A stretch of 64,000 nucleotides of DNA from contig NZ_KN050825.1 of the NCBI RefSeq assembly GCF_000746205.1, forward strand, positions 352,590-416,589, given 5' to 3'. Position numbers and translations under genes: made by a program. The notes beneath the pieces are model-generated. The model saw nothing but the letters and a program-made list of their open reading frames with translations, searched no databases and was not told the origin of the DNA. Origin of the DNA: Halorubrum sp. BV1 (lineage in GTDB: Archaea; Halobacteriota; Halobacteria; Halobacteriales; Haloferacaceae). Shown piece after piece: positions 25,616 to 33,555 of this stretch; position 1 is the stretch's first letter; each line of letters begins with the position of its first letter.

Positions 25616-26613
25616 CACTCCACCTCCCCCGAGCCGTCCGTCTGTGCCGTGGAGGCGGGCGTCTCGTCTGTGACCGGCGCAGAGGACTGATCGACCGTGA
25701 CCGGCTCCGCAGACCGCTTGAACAGGGACTTCGAGTCGTCCGGTCGGAGACGGTCGAGGACGCCGCTCGCCGGTACCCAGACTGCGAGCGCGCCGAGCAG
25801 GACCGTCGCCGACGCGACCGCGGCGGCGATCGACGCCGCGCTCCGGAGTTCGACCGCCGCGTAGACGGCGTAAGGCGCGAACACGGCGAGCACCGCGGCC
25901 GCGCCACCGACCGCGTCGACCGAGATCGCGCCTGTCTCGTCTGCGGTCATCGTCGAATCGTCGGTCACCATCGAATCAGCGGCCGTCTCGGCGACGTCAG
26001 CAGTCGCCGAGTCGACCGAAATCGCCGAGGCGACCGAAATCGCCGAGGCGACCGAAGTCTCCGGATCGACCGAGGCGGGTGCATCATCGGCGTCGCCGGA
26101 CCGCGAGCGGACGATGCTCCACAGCTCCGACGCCACGAGCAGTCCGAACGGGAGCACGACCAGCGCGATGAACCCCGCCCGCGTGCCGGCGAACTGGATC
26201 ACGTATCCGATGTACGGGATCGTCAGGACCACGACGCCGACGAGGTTCGCGCCGGGAACGAGTCCGGGATCGGGACCCTCGTTCGCGTCGCCTTTCGTCT
26301 CGAACGCGACGCCGCCGGGCGTGGAGACGACGCCGATCACCCGATGTGTCACCGGGACGTCGCTCGACCCGCGGACGAATGTTATCACGTCGTTCTCGAC
26401 GACCGTGGTCGGGTCGCGTTCGGCCACGACGACGACGTCACCGGGGGCGATCGCGGGAGTCATACTTGGCGTGAGCACGACGAAGCTCTCGTCGGCACCG
26501 ACGACCTCCGGAGCCGCGTACACCGCGAAGGGTGCCACGAGGGCGATCAACACGACGATGCCGAGTACGTTCGCCGCTCGGTTCAGCCGTAGTGAGGTGG
26601 GTATGGGTGTCAT
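25615..26613 (-). CDS. Signal peptidase I, Sec11/SipW type
   Basis: A 332-residue membrane peptidase of family S26. An N-terminal helix (about 15-33) precedes the catalytic domain, which has nucleophile S50 in VLTPSMTPAI and H90 in PVTHRVIGV in place of the bacterial lysine. Asp residues follow in ETKGDANEGPD. The His type matches archaeal and SipW peptidases. Two or three further helices and an Asp/Ser/Ala-rich linker (about 175-230) follow, longer than in the minimal enzyme. The gene overlaps both neighbours by one base or a few bases. By analogy with the tapA-sipW-tasA operon, it may be dedicated to the adjacent exported proteins. Confidence 0.88.
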   Translation of the reverse strand: MTPIPTSLRLNRAANVLGIVVLIALVAPFAVYAAPEVVGADESFVVLTPSMTPAIAPGDVVVVAERDPTTVVENDVITFVRGSSDVPVTHRVIGVVSTPGGVAFETKGDANEGPDPGLVPGANLVGVVVLTIPYIGYVIQFAGTRAGFIALVVLPFGLLVASELWSIVRSRSGDADDAPASVDPETSVASAISVASAISVDSATADVAETAADSMVTDDSTMTADETGAISVDAVGGAAAVLAVFAPYAVYAAVELRSAASIAAAVASATVLLGALAVWVPASGVLDRLRPDDSKSLFKRSAEPVTVDQSSAPVTDETPASTAQTDGSGEVE

Positions 26614-27740
26614 CAGTTCTCCTCCGAGCCGCAGAGCAGTTCACCGGCCGTCGTCGTTCCGCCGGCAATCTCGAACTCGCCGTTCTCGCCGAACCGCATC
26701 CCGACCGCGAGCGGCACCGAACAGCTCGTGTGAATCGTGACGCCGGCCGGGCGCTTCGGCCCGCCGTTGTCCGTTCCCGGACCGCTGTCGTCGACGTCGC
26801 TGTCGGCGTCGTTCCCGTCAGCGGCGTCGCTGTCACTGTCGTTGCCGTCAGCGGTCTCGCCGTCGGCGTCGACGTAGATGTTCGGCCCGATCCAGCCCGG
26901 GTCGCCGTTCGTGTGCGCGTCGGAGCCGTCGACGACGAACGTCTCGTTCGGAGCCACGTCGCCGGCGAAGACGACGGTCCCGCCCGTGCCGACGCCGCCC
27001 GCACCGCCGCCGGTGGCGGCGACGGTCACGCGCGCGGCCTCGTCGCCGCGGTAGCGGAGCGTGAGCGATCCGATCGCGACGCCGTTCTCGTCCTCACAGG
27101 AGACGCACGCCGGACCCTCACAGCCCCGTCCGGCGAAGGGGTTCGCGCCCGTTGCGTCCGCCTCGCTGACGTGTCGGCACTGTTCGGCGTACAGGCGGAG
27201 CCGAAGCGAGGTCGCCGTCCCGGCCAGCGCGTCGGGCGCGTCGGCTGGGAGTTCCGCTGTGACCTCGACCGCGAGCGCGTCGTCGGGGTCGAGACAGCCG
27301 TCGTCGATGCGCTCGCCGGAGACGAGGTCGGCCGCGACGGCGGCGAACTGGCGGAGTCCGCCCGTGATCGAGCGCCCGTCGACGCGGAGGCCGATCCGAA
27401 GGGCGGACGCGAGCGCGTCGTCGTCGGGGCACTCCGCCGCGAGCCAGACCCGCGCGGGATTGGTCCGGACGCCGACGCGGAACGTCTCGCTGACGCGTCC
27501 CTCGGGACCGCGGTCGATCCCCGACACGTCGACGGCGACGCCGTCTGCGACGACGCCGCCGACCGTCAGCTCGACCGTCCCGGCCCCGAATCCGTTGTTC
27601 GCGAACGTCACGCGGTCCGAGAGGTACGCGCCGGTGCCGAGCCCGCTCGCCAGACCGACCGCACCGACGCCGCCGATCCCGGCGAGCAGGCGGCGGCGGC
27701 TCAGGCCGCTCGGCCGTCGTTTGCCGTCGTCAGGGGTCAC
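26613..27740 (-). CDS. Tat-exported TasA-like (SipW-dependent-type) protein with Cys-rich C-terminal domain
   Basis: A 375-residue exported protein. The signal region holds LSRRRLLAGIGGVGAVGL, a twin-arginine type, continuing into GAYLSDRVTFANN, the form seen in TasA/camelysin-like precursors. Residues about 45-205 are a beta-rich domain ending with YAEQCRHV, a landmark of haloarchaeal members. A second domain (about 215-375) runs from C-E-D-E-N-G through GSLTLRYRGDEAARVTV to VTIHTSCSVPLAVGM; similar modules occur in other surface proteins. An Asp/Asn/Gly-rich linker is embedded in it. The gene overlaps its neighbours and sits second in a four-gene coupled unit. Confidence 0.75.
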   Translation of the reverse strand: MTPDDGKRRPSGLSRRRLLAGIGGVGAVGLASGLGTGAYLSDRVTFANNGFGAGTVELTVGGVVADGVAVDVSGIDRGPEGRVSETFRVGVRTNPARVWLAAECPDDDALASALRIGLRVDGRSITGGLRQFAAVAADLVSGERIDDGCLDPDDALAVEVTAELPADAPDALAGTATSLRLRLYAEQCRHVSEADATGANPFAGRGCEGPACVSCEDENGVAIGSLTLRYRGDEAARVTVAATGGGAGGVGTGGTVVFAGDVAPNETFVVDGSDAHTNGDPGWIGPNIYVDADGETADGNDSDSDAADGNDADSDVDDSGPGTDNGGPKRPAGVTIHTSCSVPLAVGMRFGENGEFEIAGGTTTAGELLCGSEEN

Positions 27741-28513
27741 GACGTCCCTCCCGCGGCGTCGGGGTCCGCGTCGACCGCGAAGGGGTTACTCTCGCCCCCA
27801 CAGTCGTCCGCGGCGAACTCGACCGTGAAGTCCACGGTCCCGCCCTGTCCGGCGTTGCCGCCGTCGGTGTCGAACGCCCACGCGAAGACGAGACACCGCC
27901 GCTCGTCAGCGGTGAGACACCCGCTGTCGAAGAGCCCGGGATTCAGTTCGATCCCTTCCGCAAGGTCGGTGCCATCGAACGAGGCCAGCGTACCGTCGGT
28001 GATGGACTCGCCGTACGCGGCGAAGTCTCCCTCGGCACCTCCGCAGCCGCCGATCCCGAGGATCCCGGTGTCGTACCGGACGTCGAGCGAGATGCGCTCC
28101 GCGAGCGCGGCGCTCGCGGCGTCGGCGGTGTCGACCTGCGGTGAGACGCGGAGCCACACGCGGACGCCGTCGGGCGCGGTGTTCGCCGGGTCGTCGAGCC
28201 AGAGGCCGACGCTCGCGGTCCCGCGGTCCCCAGGGAGCGCGTTGCTGACGTCGACGAGCCGAATACCGGCGTTCTCGACGTCGGTCACGGCGTCGGTCGG
28301 ACTCGACCCCACCACGACCCCGTTCTCGGTGCGTCGCCACCCGACCACGAGGTCCCACGGCGTGTCCGACTGCGCGTACGTGTAGCTGGGATACGCCTCC
28401 CGGCTGGCCGTTTCCGCCGACCGGCCGGTCGCGGCACCGAGGGCGGCGAAGCCGACGGCTCCGAGGCCCGCGAGCGTCTGTCGCCGCGTGAGTTGTGTGT
28501 CTTTGTGTGTCAT
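27737..28513 (-). CDS. Tat-exported TasA-like small protein
   Basis: A 258-residue exported protein. The N-terminus MTHKDTQLTRRQTLAGLGAV is a Tat-type signal. The mature part is beta-rich (TPWDLVVGWRRTENGVVVG; TASVGLWLDDPANTAPDG) and ends with TVDFTVEFAADDCGGESNPF, paralleling the last strand of the neighbouring TasA-like proteins. The start at 28513 was preferred over an ATG 35 residues upstream because the signal motif follows it directly. Its stop overlaps the next gene (ATGA). It may be a fibre subunit or accessory protein; this is inference from the operon and the signal type. Confidence 0.7.
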   Translation of the reverse strand: MTHKDTQLTRRQTLAGLGAVGFAALGAATGRSAETASREAYPSYTYAQSDTPWDLVVGWRRTENGVVVGSSPTDAVTDVENAGIRLVDVSNALPGDRGTASVGLWLDDPANTAPDGVRVWLRVSPQVDTADAASAALAERISLDVRYDTGILGIGGCGGAEGDFAAYGESITDGTLASFDGTDLAEGIELNPGLFDSGCLTADERRCLVFAWAFDTDGGNAGQGGTVDFTVEFAADDCGGESNPFAVDADPDAAGGTS

Positions 28514-28747
28514 GTGCTGTCGTGTGTGTTTCGTGTGCGGTTCTGTCCGAGACGACATCCATCGGTCTCCGTCGCCGCCGATGGTCGTCTCACGCCCCCT
28601 GCGTCCGTATGTATGCACGACCTACCCGATCGGTCCGCGTCACCTACTCGGCCGCGCGGCCCTCTCAGAGGCGGGGATCCGCCCGCCGCGGCTGTCCCGA
28701 GTTCGTCGTGGCTGTTCCGCCCGCCGCGGCTGTCCCGCGTTCCGCGG
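28514..28747. repeat. Intergenic gap with a 21-bp direct repeat
   Basis: A 234-base gap in the secretion locus. CCGCCCGCCGCGGCTGTCCCG occurs at 28679-28699 and again at 28717-28737. A TG-rich stretch precedes the 28513 gene's start. I see no gene here. Confidence 0.6.
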
Positions 28748-30457
28748 TCAGGCGGCCTGTTCCGGTCCGGATCCGTCGTTGTGACGCGCCTGCTCGGTGT
28801 AGAAGCCGAGGTCGAAGCCGAGCGTGTCGCCCTGAACCTCGTTGCCGACGTCGAACGGCAGCTCCCACGAGAGCGCGACGCAGTGCATCACGCCGTCGCC
28901 GCGGAACGGATCGCGGGTCGCGTCGTCGGGCGCGTCGCCGAGTTCGTCGTGCGGCGTCGCGCGGTTCCCGTCGAGGGGAACGCCGGTGCCGTCGGCGAGC
29001 GCGTCGAGGACGTTGCCGAGCGTGTCCGCCATGATGACCTTCTCCTGTGCGGTCTGTGCCGCGAGGTTGCCGAACACGGTCGGAATGTTGAGGGGGTCGT
29101 CGACGTCGTTGAAGAACGCGGGATCGCCGCCGGCCCCGCCCGCGGGGCCGGCCATCGCCTGTAGCGTGCCGGCGCTGCCGTCGACGTTGATCGCGTAGAC
29201 GTCGGTCGCCGGGGTCGGCGAGGCCGCCCGCGCGTCGTCCGCCGCGCCGGTCGGCGAGGAGAACTGGGTGCTCCCGGTGCCGTTGAACGACTCGCCGTCC
29301 GAGAGGACGATGTTGCGCTTGTCGGCCGCCGGACGGCCGTTCGCGGCGAGTTCATCTTGCGCGTCGTCGACGCCTTCACCGATGTAGGTGCCCGTCGCGA
29401 TGCCGTTCGCGTTCGAGAACGGGTCCGGGTCGCCGTCGCCGTCGAACGGGGTGGAACCCGCGCCGCCGCTCACGACGTTCGCGAGCTTCTGTCGGAGCCC
29501 GGAGAGCGCCGAGTCGACCGCAGAGAGGTCGCTCGTCAGCGGCTGAACGATGCCGGTTCGCGGCTCGGTGTCGTCGCTTCCCTCGCCGTCGAAGTACGCC
29601 ACGCCGACCTGCACGTCGGCGTTCTGCGACTGCAGGTAGTCGACGAACTGGCGAGTACCGAGCTCGACGAGGTCTATCTTCGTCGTCTCCGGGTACGTCG
29701 TTCCGTTGACCTGAATCGGGTCGGCGGTGACGAGGCCGCCGTACTGGTCGTACAGCATCGAGCCGGAGAAGTCGAGGGTGAGCATGATGTCGACCGGATC
29801 CGCGCCGTCGTAGACGTTGTCACAATCCTCGTCGTACCACAGCGTCGTCTCGATGGCGTCCGCGAGGTCCGCGGCGTTGTCCGCGTCGACGAGCGACTCG
29901 GGCTCCGTGAACGCGCCGCCGTCCTCGGTGACGTTGCCCGCCTGCATCCAGATGTAGCCGGGGTTGTCACAGAGGTGAAGCGAGAAAGTGATCTCGCCGG
30001 AGTCGCCGGGCTTCACGTCGGAGAACTGGACCAGCGTCTCCATCTCCTCGCCCGTGACCGGGTCGGTTCCGAAGTCGGCCGCAGAGAGCGGCGGGATGGT
30101 CTCGCAGTCGAGCACCGGGATGTTCGCGCCGTTGCTGTCCTCGTCGTCCACGTCCGGGAAGTCGCTGTACGTGAACACCTCGCCGTCTATCTCGACCGAC
30201 TGCTCGCCGTCGCCGTCGTGGTCGGGATGCGCGCTGACGAACCGGTGACCCTCACCGAAGTCGTACGTCTGCTGCCAGTCGACGAGCAAGTCGAGCTGAC
30301 CGGCAGTGAGCGTGTTGTCCTCGAACGTCTCCGTGTCGTTGAAGTACGCCGTGGTTCCCAGTCCCGCCCCCGCGGACGCGACGCCGACCGCGCCGAGGCC
30401 CGCTAGGAGCGTCCGCCGCGAGAGACCGACCGTGTCGATTGTTTCTTTGTCTGTCAT
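28748..30457 (-). CDS. Tat-exported TasA-like protein with inserted vWA domain
   Basis: A 569-residue exported protein. The signal region is LSRRTLLAGLGAVGVASAG, followed by TTAYFNDTETFEDNTLTAG. The TasA-like domain is split. Its first part runs to about residue 222, including DVKPGDSGEITFSLHLCDN and LWYDEDCDNVYDG. Its last part is at about 485-565 (ALADGTGVPLDGN, FYTEQARHND). Between them sits a von Willebrand A domain with the MIDAS motif DFSGS starting at D229, a threonine in ATGTYIGEG and an aspartate in NIVLSDGES. It probably binds a divalent metal and a ligand at the surface. A leader with two hairpins precedes the ATG. Confidence 0.82.
   Translation of the reverse strand: MTDKETIDTVGLSRRTLLAGLGAVGVASAGAGLGTTAYFNDTETFEDNTLTAGQLDLLVDWQQTYDFGEGHRFVSAHPDHDGDGEQSVEIDGEVFTYSDFPDVDDEDSNGANIPVLDCETIPPLSAADFGTDPVTGEEMETLVQFSDVKPGDSGEITFSLHLCDNPGYIWMQAGNVTEDGGAFTEPESLVDADNAADLADAIETTLWYDEDCDNVYDGADPVDIMLTLDFSGSMLYDQYGGLVTADPIQVNGTTYPETTKIDLVELGTRQFVDYLQSQNADVQVGVAYFDGEGSDDTEPRTGIVQPLTSDLSAVDSALSGLRQKLANVVSGGAGSTPFDGDGDPDPFSNANGIATGTYIGEGVDDAQDELAANGRPAADKRNIVLSDGESFNGTGSTQFSSPTGAADDARAASPTPATDVYAINVDGSAGTLQAMAGPAGGAGGDPAFFNDVDDPLNIPTVFGNLAAQTAQEKVIMADTLGNVLDALADGTGVPLDGNRATPHDELGDAPDDATRDPFRGDGVMHCVALSWELPFDVGNEVQGDTLGFDLGFYTEQARHNDGSGPEQAA
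30311..30370 (-). repeat. Paralog-identical signal-region block, copy 1
   Basis: Sixty bases coding for the signal-peptide end and the FNDTETFEDNT start of the mature protein. They match the block at 31787-31846 exactly, including silent sites, and the block at 33412-33471 with two differences. Confidence 0.85.
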
Positions 30458-30503
30458 GATTGGGAGTCCCCGAGGGGAGTCCCACCGGCGGGGTCGAACC
30501 GCC
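30458..30503 (-). promoter_or_regulatory. Hairpin leader before the 30457 gene
   Basis: Read on the minus strand, GGCGG...CCGCC is followed by ACTCCCCTCGGGGA just before the start codon. Both can form stems. The same arrangement, with different but complementary bases, precedes the paralog at 31921. Confidence 0.5.
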
Positions 30504-30589
30504 GTCCCGGCCGCCCGCGCGGGTCCGGTATGGGAGGTGGTCGTCTGCGTGTCAGCCGCGTGGCCGGTCAGCGCGTCACGCCGTCGGCG

Positions 30590-31921
30590 TCACTCGCTGA
30601 ACTCGATCGCGTCGCTGCTGTCGTAGAAGTCCGGGCCAACCGCGGGGTCGGCGTTGACCTTCGCGATCGGCCCCTCGCCGCCCGTGCTCCCGTACGCGAG
30701 CACGCGGAACGTCGAGGATATCTCGCTGCGCGGGACAGAGACCACGATCGTGTTCCCGAACTTCGCCGCACCGAATCCGGCCGGGAGCGACTGCGCCGGG
30801 CCGTAGCTCCCACCGGTGTTCGGCTGGTATCCGAACGGGTCGTCGGGGAACGCGGCGTTCGGCTGCCAGATGACCTGCCAGTCGTGCGTGCCGTCCGCGT
30901 CCGCGTCGACCGCGACGGGGAGGTTCGTGCTGGGGTAGTCTCCGGTGTCGAGGAAGTCCACGCCGTCGCCGTCGTCGTCGAACGCGAAGCTCAGGACGGT
31001 CTGATTCTGGCCGAACGAGACGCTGGTGTAGACGTTACCCTCGGTGGGGTTCCCCAGAGTCTGGCCCTTCCAGTCGTTGTCGTACGCGGTGACGACGGTC
31101 TCGTCCACGCAGGGGTTGTGGGTCCCGTCGTTGTGGCGGGCCTGGACCGCGTAGAACTCGAAGTCGAACGCCACGGAGTCCGTCTGGATCTCGTTGCCGA
31201 CCTCGACCGGTATCTCCCACTCGACGCAGACGCACTGCGCTGCGGTGTTCGGCGCATCGTCCACGAACGGTTCGGTGACGCCCTCGAACGCGGGGCGGTC
31301 CGCGAGCGGCGCGTCGGCGTCGCCGTCACCAGACAGCGGGACGCCGGCCTGCAACGCGAGCATGACCTCCGCTAGCGAGCCGGAGACGATCTCGTCGCCG
31401 ACCACGTTTCCGCCCTCGCCGTCGTCGGTACAGTACGAGACGGTCACCTGCATCGCCTCGGCGATCTCGCCCGCGCCCTCGCCGGGGTCGCCGCCGGTCT
31501 CGTCGGCGTCCGTCTCGGGCTCCGTCTGACCGTTCTCGTCGTTCGCGGTCAGCTCGCCGCACATCCACATGTACGCGGGGTTGTCGACGACCGAGAAGCA
31601 GAACTCGCCCTCGCCGGAGTCGCCGGGCTTCAGGTCGGAGACCTGGATGCTGAGGGGTTCGCCGTCGCCGCCGCCCACGACGTTGCCGTCGATGAACGTC
31701 CCGGAGGGCGTGGAGTACTGCGCGTAGCTGCCCTGGTCTTCCGAGTAGTCGACGTGGACGAACAGGTCCAATTCGCCGGCGGTCAGCGTGTTGTCCTCGA
31801 ACGTCTCCGTGTCGTTGAAGTACGCCGTGGTTCCCAGTCCCGCCCCCGCAGAGGCCACACCGACAGCCCCGAGTCCGACCAGCATCTTGCGCCGCGAGAG
31901 TCCGATTGTGTCGTCGTTCAT
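30590..31921 (-). CDS. Tat-exported TasA-like protein with C-terminal beta domain
   Basis: A 443-residue exported protein. The signal is LSRRKMLVGLGAVGVASAG, then TTAYFNDTETFEDNTLTAG. The TasA-like domain is uninterrupted (about 45-275): LKPGDSGEGEFCFSVVDNP, TVSYCTDDGEGGNV, LQAGVPLSGDGDADA and FYAVQARHNDG in order. No vWA domain is inserted. Instead, about 160 residues are added at the C-terminus, starting at CVDETVVTAYDNDWKG. They contain FAFDDDGDGVDF and VAVDADADGTHDW, which look like calcium-binding loops of a beta-sandwich (DOMON/CBM9-like by appearance). It may bind carbohydrate or another surface ligand; this is inference. Confidence 0.78.
   Translation of the reverse strand: MNDDTIGLSRRKMLVGLGAVGVASAGAGLGTTAYFNDTETFEDNTLTAGELDLFVHVDYSEDQGSYAQYSTPSGTFIDGNVVGGGDGEPLSIQVSDLKPGDSGEGEFCFSVVDNPAYMWMCGELTANDENGQTEPETDADETGGDPGEGAGEIAEAMQVTVSYCTDDGEGGNVVGDEIVSGSLAEVMLALQAGVPLSGDGDADAPLADRPAFEGVTEPFVDDAPNTAAQCVCVEWEIPVEVGNEIQTDSVAFDFEFYAVQARHNDGTHNPCVDETVVTAYDNDWKGQTLGNPTEGNVYTSVSFGQNQTVLSFAFDDDGDGVDFLDTGDYPSTNLPVAVDADADGTHDWQVIWQPNAAFPDDPFGYQPNTGGSYGPAQSLPAGFGAAKFGNTIVVSVPRSEISSTFRVLAYGSTGGEGPIAKVNADPAVGPDFYDSSDAIEFSE
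31787..31846 (-). repeat. Paralog-identical signal-region block, copy 2
   Basis: Sixty bases identical to 30311-30370, inside the gene that starts at 31921. Confidence 0.85.
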
Positions 31922-31968
31922 TGTGTATCACCCCCAAGGGGGAGTCCCGCCGGCGGTCGCGAACCGCC
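31922..31968 (-). promoter_or_regulatory. Hairpin leader before the 31921 gene
   Basis: On the minus strand, GGCGGTTCGCGACCGCC is followed by ACTCCCCCTTGGGGGTG and then the start codon. Compared with the leader at 30458-30503, the stems keep pairing although bases differ, for example CCCCTCGGGG versus CCCCCTTGGGGG. Confidence 0.5.
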
Positions 31969-32046
31969 GCGTCGGCCGCCCACGTCGGGTGCCGAACGGG
32001 GAGGAGAGCGAGTGATCGCTCGGGGTGGTTGGACAGCTCCAAAGAG

Positions 32047-33555
32047 CTAGTTCGAGCCGCTCACGTTGCCGGTGCCGTTGGGGGCGGGGCCGGGGCTGGT
32101 GCTGTTCGCCTCCGTCCCGTTGAACGCCACCTGCGGGTTGTCGTTGTGCCGCGACTGCTCGGCGTAGACGGCGAGGTCGAAGGCCACGGAGTCGGTCTGA
32201 ATCTCGTTGCCGACCTCCGCCGGGAGCGTCCACTCGAAGCCGATGCACTGAGTGGTCGCGCCGGGGTACGGCTGGCGACCCTCGTCCTGGCGGTTGCCGT
32301 CGAGCGCGACGCCCTCGGACAGCTGTCCGAAGACCTCGCTCATCGTGCCCGAGGCGATCTTCTGTTCGCCCTCCAAGACGATCTGCGCGATCTCGGCGTA
32401 GACGGTGTCGAGGTCGGCCGGGTCGGGCGCGAAGAACGCGTCGTCAGGCGACGAGGAGATGTCCTCCACGAGGTCGGTGTCAACGCTGTTTCCGAGCCCG
32501 ATTCCGAAGATGCGGATGCCGGCGTTCTTGGCGTCGTCAGCGGCGTCGCGCGCGTCTCCGACGTTCTCGAACCCGTCGGTCAAGACGATCATGACCTTCG
32601 ACGCGCCGGGCGTCGCGTTCGTCCCGGTGAGGAGTTCGTCCTCCGCGACCGAGATCCCGCCCGCGACGTTGGTCTGGCCGCCCGCCGTGTAGTTGTTGAT
32701 CGCGTTCTGGACGGACTGGTAGTTCGTCGTCAGTTCCTGGTCCAGCGCCGTCCCGGAGCTGAACGAGATCGCGGCGGCCTCGTCCGGCGAGGAGAGGTTA
32801 CCGACGAAGCTTGTCGCGGCCGTCTTCAGCGCCGAGAGGTTCGAGCCGCTCATCGAGCCGGAGGTGTCGCTGACGAGGGCGACCTCCAGTTCCTGTTGTT
32901 GACCCGTGCCGGTGGGCTCGTACACGTTGTCGCAGTCCTCGTCGTACCAGACGCAGACCTCGATGAAGTCTGCGAGTTCGCCCATGCCATCACCGGGGTC
33001 GCCGCCGGTCTCGTCGACCGCCGCCTCTGGCTCGGACTGTCCGTTCTCCGCGTTCTCCGTGATCTCGCCCGCGAGGTAGAGGTACGCGGGGTTATCACAG
33101 ATGTGAAGGCTGATCGTCACCTCGCCGGAGTCGCCGGGCTTCACGTCGTCGAGCGTGAACACTGGGATCCCGTCGCCGTTGACGAGGTACTCGTCCGCCT
33201 CGGGCGAACAGAAGTCGAAGTCGTCCTCCATGACGAGGTCTTCCCACGCCTGCATGTCCGCGGGGCTCGGGGTCTGGTCGAGCAGGTACCGCCCGTCGCC
33301 GAGGTCTTCGGCGTCCGGGTAGCCCATGTCGACGACGTCGTCCAGACGGCCGGGGCCGCCGAGGTACGTCGACTTGTAGTCGAGCTTCAAATCGAGTTCG
33401 CCCGCGGTGAGCGTGTTGCCCTCGAACGTCTCCGTGTCGTTGAAGTACGCCGTGGTTCCCAGTCCCGCGCCCGCGGAGGCCACGCCGACCGCGCCGAGGC
33501 CGGCGAGCAGCTTGCGCCGCGAGAGTCCGATCGTGTCGTTGGTGTCCGGTTTCAT
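32047..33555 (-). CDS. Tat-exported TasA-like protein with inserted vWA domain
   Basis: A 502-residue exported protein, first in the direction of transcription of the locus. The signal is LSRRKLLAGLGAVGVASAG, then TTAYFNDTETFEGNTLTAG. The TasA-like part runs to about residue 215 (DVKPGDSGEVTISLHICDN, VWYDEDCDNVYEP) and resumes at about 410 (SEGVALDGN, VYAEQSRHND). The vWA domain between them has MIDAS DTSGS at 230-234, Thr in GGQTNVAGG and Asp in VMIVLTDGFENVG. The vWA domain sits at the same point as in the 28748 gene. The C-terminus is Asn/Ser/Gly/Pro-rich with several potential N-glycosylation sites. Confidence 0.82.
   Translation of the reverse strand: MKPDTNDTIGLSRRKLLAGLGAVGVASAGAGLGTTAYFNDTETFEGNTLTAGELDLKLDYKSTYLGGPGRLDDVVDMGYPDAEDLGDGRYLLDQTPSPADMQAWEDLVMEDDFDFCSPEADEYLVNGDGIPVFTLDDVKPGDSGEVTISLHICDNPAYLYLAGEITENAENGQSEPEAAVDETGGDPGDGMGELADFIEVCVWYDEDCDNVYEPTGTGQQQELEVALVSDTSGSMSGSNLSALKTAATSFVGNLSSPDEAAAISFSSGTALDQELTTNYQSVQNAINNYTAGGQTNVAGGISVAEDELLTGTNATPGASKVMIVLTDGFENVGDARDAADDAKNAGIRIFGIGLGNSVDTDLVEDISSSPDDAFFAPDPADLDTVYAEIAQIVLEGEQKIASGTMSEVFGQLSEGVALDGNRQDEGRQPYPGATTQCIGFEWTLPAEVGNEIQTDSVAFDLAVYAEQSRHNDNPQVAFNGTEANSTSPGPAPNGTGNVSGSN
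33412..33471 (-). repeat. Paralog-identical signal-region block, copy 3
   Basis: Matches 30311-30370 at 58 of 60 bases, inside the gene that starts at 33555. Confidence 0.85.

Noticed and set aside
30485..30505. tRNA-like GGGTCGAACCGCC stretch
   Set aside because: It resembles a T-arm, but no acceptor, D or anticodon arms can be found around it. It is explained better by the leader hairpins.
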